The notes under the pieces are model-generated. The model worked only from the letters and a program-made list of their open reading frames with translations. It was not told the origin of the DNA and ran no database searches. A stretch of DNA of 64,000 bases from Rhizophagus clarus. Lineage: Eukaryota; Glomeromycota; Glomeromycetes; Glomerales; Glomeraceae. Positions 11,089 through 21,521 of this stretch are shown one piece after another (within the stretch, counting starts at the first letter, position 1; every line of letters starts with the position of its first letter). The translations under genes were made by a program, and so were the position numbers. The DNA is taken from assembly GCA_015698045.1 (NCBI GenBank), contig BLAL01000007.1:36001-100000 (forward strand), in the 5' to 3' direction.

Positions 11089-13467
11089 ATGAGTAACCAA
11101 GTAGTAATCTCAAAATTTGGTGAATCTAAAGAAGCATACAGTATTGATATACTAAAATGGCTTATCAGAGAGGCAAACAGTTTAGATGATATTACAAAAG
11201 CAAAGCGATATATTTGCAGTTACTTCATTCTCTGTTCCAATCCACATGATGTATTTATGTGGTGACCTGATATTAAGAATTTTGAGCATATTCTTATGAA
11301 AAATATTAGTATGCTTATTCGTCCTATAACTTAAACCTTCTTTAAGCAATTTAATTCTGAACAGCTTCTAACGAAAACAGAATTTAATATTGCCAAATGG
11401 TTTATATATGATAATTCTTTAACATGTGTAGCAACTTGTGATCCTGCAAAGCAACGTATTTATAAAATTCAAGGTCAACTCTATCTTAATATTTTCCCAG
11501 GTTTCTTACACCAATTACGTCCTTTAGCAGACTTTTCAGCCAACATCCACCAGGTAATTAAAATCATATTTACTCATATTCGGGATGTCTGGTGTTCAGG
11601 AGATTGGAATGTAACTGAATACATTATTAAATGGTTTGCTGGTATGGCTACTGGTAGAAAAATGTATTCGATTCTTTATCTTAAATCTGGTCAAGGCTGG
11701 GGTAAAGGTATTATAACTGATTTTATCCAGCGTTATGTTTTAGGTACTCAGCTAGTCTATAAAACAAGTGATCTTCAAACAATTTTGGGCAGTTTTAACA
11801 GACAATTATTAGGTAAAGTACTTCTTTTGCTTGAAGAAATGCCAACAGAAAAAAGCCAATGGAATTCATTATATTGTGCTCTCAAAGATAAAGTTACTAG
11901 TGATACTATTAAAATCCATGAAAAATATAAAACACCTACCCAATATAAAAACTTTATGTCTACTATCGTTCTTACTAATGAAAATGCTCTCAGAGTTGAG
12001 AATGATGATAGACAAACAGTTTTTCTAGATATCTCACCTGCTCAAAAAGGAGATTTGCAATATTTCAAATAGTTAAGTAATGCAATGAAATATCCAGAGG
12101 TGGATGAGGCCTTTTATGCTTACTTAAAAATTATTGTTGATAAATATCCAGATTTTAATGGCAACCCACCTCCTATGACTACATCTAAGCAAGAGCATAT
12201 CATATCTACTCTTCCACCGTTATTTCAATTTATAAAGGAGGCATATATAGCAAAAGCTGATTATACGACTACACGCTTACCAGTTCATATATTATATACT
12301 ATCTATACAAGCTACTGTGTAAGTAAAAATATTACACCCTTATTTAAAGTTGTAGTTACAAGAACATTATCAAATGAGCTAAATATAACTAGCAACTTAA
12401 TTTATATTAATGAAAAGCGCACTAGAGTTTATAACTTATCTAGAGAAACTTTATATAAGAAATATCTTAGCAATAACTGGATTCATGAAACTGATGAGAT
12501 TGATATCGAGGAGATTGATACTCTTAAAAAATCTGTATCTGATCCTAAAGCTCTTGATCAGTTCTTAGCACAAATTGAAGTAAATACGCCAAATAAGCAA
12601 AAGAAAAGTCCACCTTCAGTTCCTTTAAAACCAGCACATCTAAAGGTAAAAGTATCATCAGACCAGGAAGAAGAAGCAACTTCTCCATTGATACCATCTG
12701 AGCCCACCACTTCAGAATTTGTTGAAAACCTAATAGATAACTTCATAATAGAACTAAATACTCTTATACTACCTCTGGTTAAGTCAGAGCAAGAACCAGA
12801 GGTAGAGCAAGAACCAGAGCAAGAACCAGAGATAGAGCCAAAACCATACGGAATACCTGGTCCTTCTATACCAGCTGAACTGTTTATATCACAAGAAGTA
12901 TCAAAGCCAGTTCAAAAAGTTGATCCAGATCCCATGCCTAAAATGAATACCGCCAAATATTGGGAATGGATAGATAGACATAAATATGATAACATAAAGT
13001 CCTGGTACAAGAATTCTTGTGATGAAATGATAGATGAGCTATATTCTACAGCCAAAGAATGCTGGGCTAAATATATAGACGAAGATGACCTCTATAACTG
13101 GGATATCCTCTTAGCCGAATTGGAAGAATTTGATAAGATTGCAAGAAGAGATAACCTATATCTTGTCAAATTTGGTGATGCTATAGATAAGCTAAAAGAA
13201 TGGATCATATACAATGATAATGTAGATAGGCGCATAAAATGCGTAGAACTTGCCAACTATCTAAAAAGATACAATGAGAATAAGGAAACTGTATTTGTAG
13301 AACCTCCTTCTGGCTATAAAGTTGCAAAATTACAACCAAAGATAATAGAATGCCATAGCCAAATAAATGAATGTGAATGTATGAAGGCCAATGGTGAGAA
13401 ATACGAATCAGATTATAATGATGGCTTATCTAATGATGGCTTATTTGGTAAAATTGATCAATTATAA
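11089..13467 (+). pseudogene. D5/SF3-like helicase (primase C-terminal type), three premature stops
   Basis: A single frame runs from ATG 11089 to TAA 13465-13467, broken only by TGA 11263, TAA 11332 and TAG 12070. The helicase core lies near codons 195-325: Walker A-like GQGWGKG (11691-11711), Walker B LLLLEEMP, and a sensor region with STIVLTNEN and NDDRQTVFLDIS. This is the order of poxvirus-D5/DUF5906 superfamily 3 helicases that unwind DNA at viral origins. The Walker A lacks the usual Ser/Thr after Lys, so activity would be unusual. The ~460-codon C-terminal part (from 12085) is long, with an acidic repeat region EQEPEVEQEPEQEPEIE and a Trp-rich end; I do not recognise it. No frameshift was found across 2.4 kb. 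Confidence 0.75.
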
Positions 13468-13516
13468 GGGCTAGTTATTTTATTTTTTCAAATATAGTAA
13501 CGAAAAATTAGTAATT

Positions 13517-15379
13517 AAATAAATACTATATATTTCAAAGAAATATTTTCAAGACTAGTTCGTCATTTACCAAATAGGCCAGATATCATAGAAGTTAAAT
13601 TTAGTGGCTGACAGTTCTCTAGAGAAAGAATTGCAAATCTTGATCAAAAACTTAAAGCCTGATATCCAGGCAAACAGTTTCAAATCTTACTTCCTTATGA
13701 GAATTGGAAGCCAGGTTGCTGGACTACTAATGAAGATGATGCAAATCTTTTCTTCTTACTTGACCACTACGATGAGAGTCAAATGCCTGATAATATAGGT
13801 GATCCAGAGTGGTTTGATAACTTTATCATTTATATGAGAGATTTGCCAGTGGTATCAGGTGGATATGACGATACAAATGATTGCCTTTATCAGTGCTTAA
13901 AAATGACTTATGGCTCTTATTCGAATATGCCTCAAAGTATTGAAAAGCCTGAGTACATTAAAGATTATCTAAATCTAGCATGAAATGATCCTATTCCAAT
14001 TGCCTGTATTGAAAAAATAGAACAATTAGCTCGAAGTATTGCTATCAATGTAGTAGGTAATTATACCTATATTTCTAAGAGTCCAGCACAAAGAAGGGTA
14101 ACCCTTACTCTCACTAATGAACACTATTCTCTCGTATCCAATCCAAATAGAAAACATCCCAGCTTTGAATGTAAAAGGCCAAAAAAGCCTATAACTTATC
14201 AGGAGAATGATGTAAAAAATACTGTTCTTTTATATAATGGAAAGAAGATCAAGTCTATTACCGTCCAGCAATTTCAAAAACTTAAGTTTAGCAAATTCTA
14301 CTCTTTTATTTTAGCTAAACGTCAAGAATCATTAGAAAAGGCATATATCAGAATTAATGCTGAACAAGATGCCTTTTTACAGGAGACGAAAAAACTAGGC
14401 CTTCCAATTGATATATCATTACTTGATTGGAACATAAAGAAAATGGCTCTTTGGCTATTCGAAAAATTAAGTATAAATATTTCTGCTAATGAACCTCTTG
14501 ATGCGTTTGAAGTACAATGGATAAGTAAAGCAATGATGGGAGGATTATCTGAGCACAAAATAACTGGAAAGGATATGGAAAAAGTTACGATAAAACAAGT
14601 CTTTATCCTAATATTCAGTAGTCAGCTTTCAACTTTCCTATCAGTAAAGGTAAGTTTCAGATTTTAAAAGATTTTATTAATCATCGAGGATATAGTCATT
14701 TTGGAATATTTTGTGCAAGTATTGAAAAGAAAGATACCCCATTATTTCGATATAATTACCATAATGTATATACTCATATTGATCTTACACGTGTCAAAGC
14801 TCTTGGCCTTCAAGTTACATTAATTCAAGATGAAGCCTCTAATGCTCTTATTTATGAAAAGAAACTCGAATTCAGGGCAGTGTAATCTTTGGAGAGTATG
14901 TAGATTTTCTCTTTAAAATTAAGAATCAGGGTGGTATAGCTAGCCAAGTAGCTAAAAGAATTCTTAATACACTATAGGGCGCACTTTGCCAAAGAAAGAA
15001 AACATACAAGACTCTTATAACATCGAGCAAGTCTTTTGATTTTCCAGATGGTGAGGTATTAGACTCAATTATACCAATAGGAGAAGAGCAGTGGAAATTC
15101 CAATTCATGAATCCAGGTAATCTCTTTAAAGGTGAATACCCAAGAATTGCCCTATTCTTTCTAGCACATGGTCAAAAGATTATTTCTGAAATGGTACAGC
15201 CTTATGTAGATAAAGTCAGACGTATTCATACTGATGGGTTCATTCTAGAAGAAGATATTAACAACTCTCCTCTTTATACCTGCTCTAAAGTTGCCTTTAA
15301 GACTCTAAAAGCTTTAAAATTTGAAAATGAAGGAGAGTGTCATGTAAAAAATGCTAACCAAGTAGTATGGACTGTATAA
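13517..15379 (+). pseudogene. Protein-primed-type family B DNA polymerase with N-terminal OTU-like domain
   Basis: Decayed across three frames. Part 1 (about 13517-14588) has TGA codons at 13609, 13660 and 13981 and an OTU-like cysteine protease pattern: DDTNDCLYQCL (Asp, Cys) and later NEHYSLV (His). The end of part 1 has MMGGLSEHKI, the loop before motif A. Part 2 (14589-14878) has motif A as DKTSLYPNIQ, then a TAG at 14619. Part 3 (14876-15379) has the motif B helix AKRILNTL with a TAG at 14975 just before GALC, and motif C as HTDGF. Between the OTU-like part and motif A there are only about 150 codons, too short for a full 3'-5' exonuclease domain as usually seen. The start is uncertain. 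It would copy the element using a terminal protein primer. Confidence 0.78.
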
Positions 15380-15415
15380 TTAAATATTTTTTTTCTTAGA
15401 TGTAGCAATAAAAAA

Positions 15416-15838
15416 ATGGAACACAACTGATTCCCATTCACAAACAAACATCCTAGTTTTATCAAGCATGAAACATATTTGGCTGATATTATAGAAGCTT
15501 TAAAGAATGTTATATTAGCAGGTTTACGAGATGGATACAGTAAAGAAAGTTATCTTATAAAGAATCACGTAAACTATATTAAGAAAATAGAATCTGCCAA
15601 CAATCCAGAAGGCTATATTCATTATACAACTAAGAAATTGTTGCCAAATAAAAAATCATATGCTGAGAAGGTTTCCATGATTCGAGCAAAGTATTCACAT
15701 AATCCAGATCTTGCTTTTAAAATTATAAAGGTCTATGATTTATATAATCATATCCTTAAGAAAGCATTACCTAGACGTAAACTTAATGAAAATGAAGCTG
15801 AAGATATATTAGCTGAACTTCTTAGCAATAAGCCATAA
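15416..15838 (+). pseudogene. Small basic protein of the Polinton-like element, unknown
   Basis: ATG at 15416 (MEHN) is followed by a TGA at codon 5 (15428-15430), then an open frame of 135 codons to TAA 15836-15838, rich in Lys, Tyr, Ile and helices (DIIEALKNVILAGLRDG, YHN-type charged end). The chosen ATG is in phase with the long frame and the codons between fit the same style, so the single stop looks like a lesion. I do not recognise the family. It lies between PolB and the adaptor-motif gene, where capsid-associated or DNA-binding proteins are common in Polintons. Confidence 0.5.
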
Positions 15839-15860
15839 ATTTATTATTAAAAATTTGCAC

Positions 15861-15947
15861 AAAGACTGATGACGAAGTAACTTTGTCACTAGGCATTTTT
15901 TTATTTTTTTATACAAAGACTGATGACGAAGTAACCTTGTCACTAGG
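15861..15947 (+). repeat. Duplicated hairpin-forming 33-bp block
   Basis: AAAGACTGATGACGAAGTAA followed by C[T/C]TTGTCACTAGG occurs at 15861-15893 and 15914-15947. TGACGAAGT can pair with AACTTTGTCA in each unit, with T-rich DNA after each. It sits just after the stop of the small gene, so a 3'-end or processing signal is possible. Confidence 0.5.
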
Positions 15948-15962
15948 TATTATTTATTTTTA

Positions 15963-16010
15963 GAAAAAATCATAATTGAACATAGCCTATACTAATGTAT
16001 CAATAAAAAA
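15963..16010 (+). promoter_or_regulatory. Shared upstream element, copy 2 (before the adaptor-motif gene)
   Basis: AAAAAATCATAATTGAACATAG then an AT-rich block and CAATAAAAAAAG directly before ATG 16013. Compare 11004-11050: 20 of the first 22 bases agree and the order of sub-blocks is the same. A promoter or leader function is inferred from position only. Confidence 0.45.
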
Positions 16011-16012
16011 AG

Positions 16013-16759
16013 ATGAGTGCTAATAGATATACTATTAATCCATTGACTGGTAGAACAATTCGTGTTGGTAGTCCAACATTCAATCAGCTAGTTATAGAAG
16101 CATATGATTATCTTGATAGCAGATTGGTTCGAAGAGCAACTGCACCTCTACTTACAGAAACAAGGCAAAGTTATCTTAATATAGAAACTGGACGTATGGT
16201 TCAATATGGGACTAGAACGTATTTTTATTTAATTCAAAGAGCTTATGAAATAATAGAAGATTACTATCTTGTTCCTCCAAGATTTGTAGAAATTGTGCAA
16301 TCCTATCCTTCTCTATTATATTTACATGGTACTCAAAGAAGACTTGAACATATTGATGTTGCATTTAGAAGAGTTAACTTTTATGCTGAACGGAATCAGC
16401 TTAATCCAGACTATAGGCAAAGGGTTAAAGAAACACGCCAATTTGTTGAAAGAAGACAAAGAGAAATACGCCAATTTGTTGAAAGAAGACAAAGAGAAAC
16501 ACGCCAATTTGTTGAAAAAAGACAAAGAGAAACATGCCAATTTGTTGAAAAAAGACAAAGAGAAACACGCCAATTTGTTAAAAGAAGACAAAGAGAAACA
16601 TGCCAATTTGTTGAAAGAAGACAAAGAGAAACACAACAAGAGGCACAATTAAGAAGGCTTGCCAAACTTAACATTGCCTTATATAAAGAGTGCCAAATGC
16701 CTGTAAATCTTAATAAGTTACCTGAGAGTGGTTTATGTGAAGACTGCAGTAAAGAATAA
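16013..16759 (+). CDS. Protein with two NPxTGR-type adaptor motifs and an 11-residue repeat
   Basis: Intact 248-residue frame. Residues 8-30 (INPLTGRTIRVGSPTFNQLV) and about 56-80 (LNIETGRMVQYGTRTYFYL) are two copies of the NP-x-TGR-x-I-x-x-G-x-x-Y pattern found in NCLDV and adenovirus-like virion or adaptor proteins (family knowledge). From about residue 140 come seven arginine-rich units close to RETRQFVERRQ, encoded by 33-bp tandem repeats at 16432-16638. The tail has a Cys pair (CEDCSKE). It is the best candidate for a minor virion or DNA-packing protein in this element. Open frames on the other strand here are shadows of the repeat. Confidence 0.65.
   Translation: MSANRYTINPLTGRTIRVGSPTFNQLVIEAYDYLDSRLVRRATAPLLTETRQSYLNIETGRMVQYGTRTYFYLIQRAYEIIEDYYLVPPRFVEIVQSYPSLLYLHGTQRRLEHIDVAFRRVNFYAERNQLNPDYRQRVKETRQFVERRQREIRQFVERRQRETRQFVEKRQRETCQFVEKRQRETRQFVKRRQRETCQFVERRQRETQQEAQLRRLAKLNIALYKECQMPVNLNKLPESGLCEDCSKE
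16432..16638 (+). repeat. 33-bp coding tandem repeat
   Basis: Six to seven near-identical 33-bp units (core ACACGCCAATTTGTTGAAAG) within the adaptor-motif gene. Differences are mostly single transitions (ACACGCC/ACATGCC). Period 33 keeps the frame, so copy number can change without breaking the protein. Confidence 0.85.
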
Positions 16760-17275
16760 ATATAAAAAACAGGTAATTAAATTATTTTATTTTTTATATA
16801 GAAAATTTCGAATAAAAGATGGTTGAGCGAATTAGAAAATACTGCCCAGTTTGTGGACTTGCATTGGCCAAGCCAAGAAGAGGCTTATCTACTATCGAAT
16901 TCCGATGTACAGTGCATGGATGTGCTGATATAGATAGCTTGCATAAAAGTATATATAAGCTAATCAAAATATTTAGATGTGTTTCACAAGATGATGAACT
17001 TACTTTTACCTTTACTTGAGACTATGAGTATCAGCTGGAATACAAGGATCCCTCTATACCAGAAGATTTTGAATTGATTAAAATTTGGCTACTTAAACAG
17101 ATTAATGAGCTGGATAGAGATGTAGGAGAAAAAGCTTTATATCGATTATTATTTAATTTATATGCAGAAGAAGGGATAAATGAACCCTTTGCTGTATTTT
17201 ATGATATATATTGCGACAGAGTAAATAATCCATTAAGCAAAAACTTTGTTTTCCGTGCATTGAGGGCCCTTGACC

Positions 17276-20037
17276 TAGTGTTCCGCACAAATCAAATTAT
17301 ACCAAATCAGGTTAGATTTGAAATTTGATTTGATCAAATCAAATCTGAAAAGTTTGAATTCGGATTTGAATCAAACCATTCAAATCTGATTTGAAATTTG
17401 ATTCGAATTTGATTTGATTTGATTTAAATTTGATTCGATTCAAATCAAATTCAAATTCAAATCAAATCAAATTCATTCAAATAGATTTGTGATTTGGTTT
17501 GATTTGTTGAATTTTAAATAAAAAAATGCGTTTTGCAACGCAATATTAATAAAAATGTTGCGAAACATTTTTTTTAAATTAATTTAATAAAAAAATGCGT
17601 TTCGCAACACAATACTAATAAAAAAACATTGCGAAATGTTTTTTTTTAATTATTTAAATAAAAAACGCATTTTGCAACGCATTATTAATAAAAAATGTTG
17701 CGAAACGTATTTCTTTAGTGTGTTTAAGGAGGGTTGGACATCATGTGGTTGCAGTAACTACCAATAATATTTACGGTAATTACAGGATCCCGAATAATAC
17801 CAATATAACTCACATACGGGTTTGCGTAGAGTTTATATGAAATTACTTTTTAAACCTACAAATTGAGTTTGCATAGATCAGTCAATTTGGGATATTATGT
17901 TTGTGTAGAGTTTATAATAAATATACGTGGATTTATTTTTAAAAAATACTAATTTTAGTAAATTAAATTATTCGGTATTTACCAAAATTTATTTTATTTT
18001 ATTTATTTTTTCACTTTTTTTTGGTATTTTATACCAAATTTATTTATTTCTTTTTCAGGTTTTAATACCCTAATTCCAAAAGTCCGGTCGTGTTTTTCGC
18101 CCGGCAACACTACAAAAAATAAAAAAAAAATAATTAATTTGTTAAAAAAAATACCGAAAAACACTTCCCCCACCCTCCCTTACCTTAATTCCAAAAGTCC
18201 AGTCATGTTTTTCGCCTGGCAACACTACAAAAAATAAAAAAAAAATAATTAATTTGTTAAAAAAAATACCGAAAAACACTTCCCCCACCCTCCCTTACCT
18301 TAATTCCAAAAGTCCGGTCGTGTTTTTCGCCTGGCAACACTACAAAAAATAAAAAAAAAATAATTAATTTGTTAATAAAAATACCAAAAAACACTTTCCC
18401 CACCCTCCCTTACCTTAATTCCAAAAGTCCGGTCATGTTTTTCACCCGGCAACACTACAAAAAATAAAAAAAAAATCAATACTTAATTAATTAAAAAAAA
18501 AATAACGAAACACCTCCCTCAACCCTCCCTTACCTTAATTCCAAAAGTCCGGTCATGCTTTTCGTCTGGCAACACTACAAAAAAATAAAAAAAAAGGTTA
18601 ATACTTAATTAATTAAAAAAAAACAACAAAACACCTCCCCAACCTTCCCTTACCTTAATTCCAAAAGTCTGGTCATGCTTTTCGTCTGGCAACACTACAA
18701 AAAGTAAAAAAAAAAGTTAATACTTAATTAATTAAAAAAAAAACAACGAAACACCTCCCCCAACTCTCCCTTACCTTAATTCCAAAAGTCCAGTCGTGCT
18801 TTTCGTCTGGCAACACTACAAAAAAATAAAAAAAAATAATTAATTAAATAGTTAAAAAAAATACCGAAAAACACTTCCCCACCCTCCCTTACCTTAATTC
18901 CAAAAGTCTGGTCATGCTTTTTGTCTGGCAACACTACAAAAAAATAAAAAAAAACAATTAATTAGTTAAAAAAATACCGAAAAACACTTCCCCCACCTTC
19001 CCTTACCTTAATTCCAAAAGTCCGGTCATGCTTTTCATCTGGCAACACTACAAAAAAATAAAAAAAAGGTTAATACTTAATTAATTAAAAAAAACAACAA
19101 AACACCTCCCTCAACCCTCCCTTACCTTAATTCCAAAAGTCCAGTCGTGCTTTTCGTCTGGCAATACTACAAAAAGTAAAAAAAAAGTTAATACTTAAAT
19201 TAATTAAAAAAAAACAACGAAACACCTCCCTCAACCCCTCCTTTACCTTAATTCCAAAAGTTCGGTTGTGCCCTTTGTCTGGCAACACTACAAAAAATAA
19301 AAAAAAAATAATTAATTAAATAGTTAAAAAAAACACCGAAAAATACCTCCCCATCCTCCCTTACCTTAATTCCAAAAGTCCGGTCATGCTTTTCGTTTGG
19401 CAACACTACAAAAAAATAAAAAAAAAGTTAATACTTAAATTAATTAAAAAAACAACGAAACACCTCCCCCAACCCCTCCCTTACCTTAATTCCATAAGTC
19501 CAGTCGTGCCTTTTGTCTGACAACACTACAAAAAATAAAAATAAAAAATAATTAATTAATTAGTTAAAAAAAACACCGAAAAACACTTCCCACCCTCTCT
19601 TACCTTAATTCCAAAAGTCCGGTCGTGCCTTTCGTCTGGCAACACTACAAAAATAAACTGATAAATGATTAAAAAAAAGATCAGATATTCAGATTATCTG
19701 ATTAGATCGGCAAGTCACATGACCCTGCCTTTATACATTTGTGTTATATTAGTATTGTTCGGGGTCCTGTAATTATGTTTAACCAGGTCATGTATATTTA
19801 ATTCGATTTGATTTGGATTTGATTTGGATTTGTCAGATTTGATTCAGATTTGATTGAATTAGTTTAAGCTAATTTGAATTTGATTTGAAATCGAATCAAA
19901 TCTTTTTTTTTTAATTTGGATTTGAACTCAAATCTTGTTTTGAAGTTTGGATTTGATTTGCAAATCAAAATTATCAAATCAAACTTCAAATCAAATCCGA
20001 ATTGATTTGATTTGACCAAATCATTTGCAGAACACTA
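17276..20037. mobile_element. Non-autonomous hAT-like element inserted in the Polinton-like element
   Basis: 2762 bp. Ends are TAGTGTTCCGCA and, inverted, TAGTGTTCTGCA, the style of hAT termini. Flanks are CCTTGACC (17268-17275) and CCTTGGCC (20038-20045), an 8-bp target duplication with one transition. The interior has no transposase gene: subterminal 'AAATTTGATTTG' repeats, a block of 'TGCGTTTTGCAACGCA'-like palindromes (17525-17715), the ~117-bp tandem array, and again 'ATTTGATTTGG' repeats (19800-20020). Confidence 0.87.
18058..19655 (+). repeat. ~117-bp tandem array, about 14 units
   Basis: Each unit begins CCTTAATTCCAAAAGTCC, then GGTCGTG, a T-run, TTCGCCCGGCAACACTAC, an A-run, AATTAATT and a CACCCTCCCTTA tail. 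Starts are at about 18058, 18182, 18298, 18411, 18531, 18650, 18770, 18890, 19006, 19120, 19247, 19363, 19481 and 19600. It looks like a satellite expanded inside the hAT-like element. There are no unique spacers, so it is not a CRISPR. Confidence 0.9.
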
Positions 20038-20135
20038 CCTTGGCCTAGTAACGAAAATGTCAAGAATAGTAGTAGATGACAGGGAAAAAAGTATTATATC
20101 TATAAATGCGACTAGAGAAGAGTTGCTTGAGCTTT

Positions 20136-20560
20136 TTAGAAAGAATGGAATAGACTATTGATTCCTACCTGCAAGATAGGCTTCTTCATTAAGCCATCAT
20201 TGAATAGTTTTAGAAGTGCTTCGATGCCTTCTATTATTTTTTTATCACTTAGAGGACGCTCATTCAAAAGTTCTCTATATCGATCAAAAGGTGATACTGA
20301 TACTGGGAAGTTATCTTTAGTAACATATACATTCTTAACTTGAGATAGGAATTTCTTATACTCATCTTCAAGAGTACGATCATTTATTCCATAAGCTTCT
20401 CTAAAAACATATTTAGCCCAAATATCTGAATTTTTTGCCTTCGATAAGGTGTCTTGTTTCAAGTAAAGTTTACGTTCCTTAGGAGAAGGAAAGTTCTGGG
20501 CAAATTCTTCTAACAAATTATTCTTTTTAGCTTCAGCTATTGCCTTCTGTCCATAAAAAG
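20136..20560 (-). CDS. Small protein of the Polinton-like element, unknown, 5' end uncertain
   Basis: Open frame of about 140 codons read from near 20560 to the stop at 20136. It has no good ATG: upstream of LLEEFAQNFPSPKERKL the frame continues (AIAEAKKNN) until a stop near 20561. Lys/Glu/Leu-rich, helical, no recognised motif. Its 5' side abuts a duplicated ~60-bp block (20595-20725) that may have disrupted the start or promoter. Its 3' end overlaps the split zinc-finger gene. It is followed upstream by the packaging ATPase on the same strand. Confidence 0.45.
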
Positions 20561-20594
20561 TAAATCAACTAAAATCATTCTTGGATAATTCTAA

Positions 20595-20725
20595 AATCGT
20601 TCTAAAATCATTCTTGGATGATTTTAGATTGATCTTAGATGAATCTGTGATCATTCTAGAATCATTTTGGATGATCTTAGATCGATCTTAGATGAACACG
20701 TGATCATTCTAGAATCATTATTGGA
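20595..20725. repeat. Two copies of a ~63-bp direct repeat
   Basis: Both units contain TTGGATGAT.TTAGAT.GATC, TTAGATGAA and GTGATCATTCTAGAATCATT. The second unit supplies the last codons of the ATPase frame (Ser/Met/Ile/Asp-rich tail), which suggests that the true C-terminus was altered by the expansion. Confidence 0.6.
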
Positions 20726-21427
20726 TGATTCCATAATAGTTCTAAGGCTAGTATCCCATCGAACTTTAATTGATAGGGGATCAGTTTTAGGACGTCTCAA
20801 GTCAAATACTATAAATTCTCTACTTAAAGTTAGTTCGTCAATTATTGGAGTAAGAGAATCTGATTCATTAGTATATTGTCTAATGATACACTTTGTATCA
20901 CTTAAACTGCCATGTCCACCATGTAGAGAAATATAATTTACATTTTCTCGAATTGCTTTTGGAATAGCATAGAATCTTTGGGCTACATAAATAGCTGAAA
21001 TATTTCTATGTCGTCCATGAGTAAAGTAGCCAGTTATTTTTTCTTGGATATTTTTAGGTGCATCCATTAAATCCTCAAATATAACTACAGTAGCAATTTT
21101 GGGATCAAAGTCTTCTACATCTGGCATTTGGTGATATGAGATTGCTTCGAATGTTACACTCTCATCATTATCAAAGAAATCCTTTACTATTTGCCATTTA
21201 GGTTCGTCTAAATATCTACTAATAAGGACTATTTCATCACAAAGAATATATCGAGTCCCATCCTCTTTGGCTTTTGCGTCTCCCATTAGTAAATTAATAA
21301 GCATAGTAGTCTTTCCAGAATCTGAGCTACCAGCTACAGCAAGACAAAAAGGCCATATTGGAGCATATTTATTTCTTTGCCTAGTATCACTACTATATTC
21401 ATCCAAATTATACACATATAAGTCCAT
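20651..21427 (-). CDS. A32/FtsK-like genome-packaging ATPase
   Basis: Intact 258-residue frame from ATG 21427 (MDLYVYNLDEYSS); an upstream TTG at 21436 is less likely. Walker A is GSSDSGKTTM (residues about 33-42), Walker B is TVVIFEDLM, followed by a conserved region ending GRHRNISAIYVAQRF as in viral packaging ATPases, where a Gln after Walker B is common. These proteins pump DNA into capsids of NCLDV, virophages and Polintons. Its presence argues that the element once made, or makes, particles. It is divergent from the coiled-coil gene; about 95 bp between starts should hold both promoters. The last ~20 residues come from a short repeat. Confidence 0.85.
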   Translation of the reverse strand: MDLYVYNLDEYSSDTRQRNKYAPIWPFCLAVAGSSDSGKTTMLINLLMGDAKAKEDGTRYILCDEIVLISRYLDEPKWQIVKDFFDNDESVTFEAISYHQMPDVEDFDPKIATVVIFEDLMDAPKNIQEKITGYFTHGRHRNISAIYVAQRFYAIPKAIRENVNYISLHGGHGSLSDTKCIIRQYTNESDSLTPIIDELTLSREFIVFDLRRPKTDPLSIKVRWDTSLRTIMESSNNDSRMITCSSKIDLRSSKMILE

Positions 21428-21521
21428 TTTAAGCAATTAGTAATATATAGTGTATAGTATATTCAAAATAGCATATGTTTCCACTGATCCTACAGGGCCC
21501 CCTTCAGCACATTTAGTAGCA

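Larger units (their letters stand above)
16819..20161 (+). pseudogene. Zinc-finger-like gene split by an hAT-like insertion and one stop
   Basis: The frame begins at ATG 16819 (MVERIRKYCPVCGLALAK) with a CxxC...CxxxxC-type cluster suggesting a zinc ribbon. It meets a TGA at 17017-17019, continues in the same frame to 17275, and is cut by the insertion 17276-20037. On the far side the sequence from 20046 continues the same frame for 38 codons to TGA 20159-20161 when one 8-bp target copy is left out. The 3' end overlaps the 3' end of the convergent minus-strand gene by 26 bp. Function unknown; in this position other Polintons keep small accessory genes. Confidence 0.72.

Noticed and set aside
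16322-16674. Two minus-strand ORFs with Cys/Leu/Ser repeats
   Set aside because: Shadows of the 33-bp repeat in the plus-strand adaptor-motif gene.
11089-17019. Stop-codon reassignment (for example TGA as sense) in the element
   Set aside because: TGA, TAA and TAG all interrupt frames, and normal genes next to it end in all three, so decay is simpler than recoding.
18058-19655. Regular repeats with a CRISPR-like look
   Set aside because: Units are ~117 bp and tandem without unique spacers, in a eukaryotic hAT-like element, with no cas-like genes.
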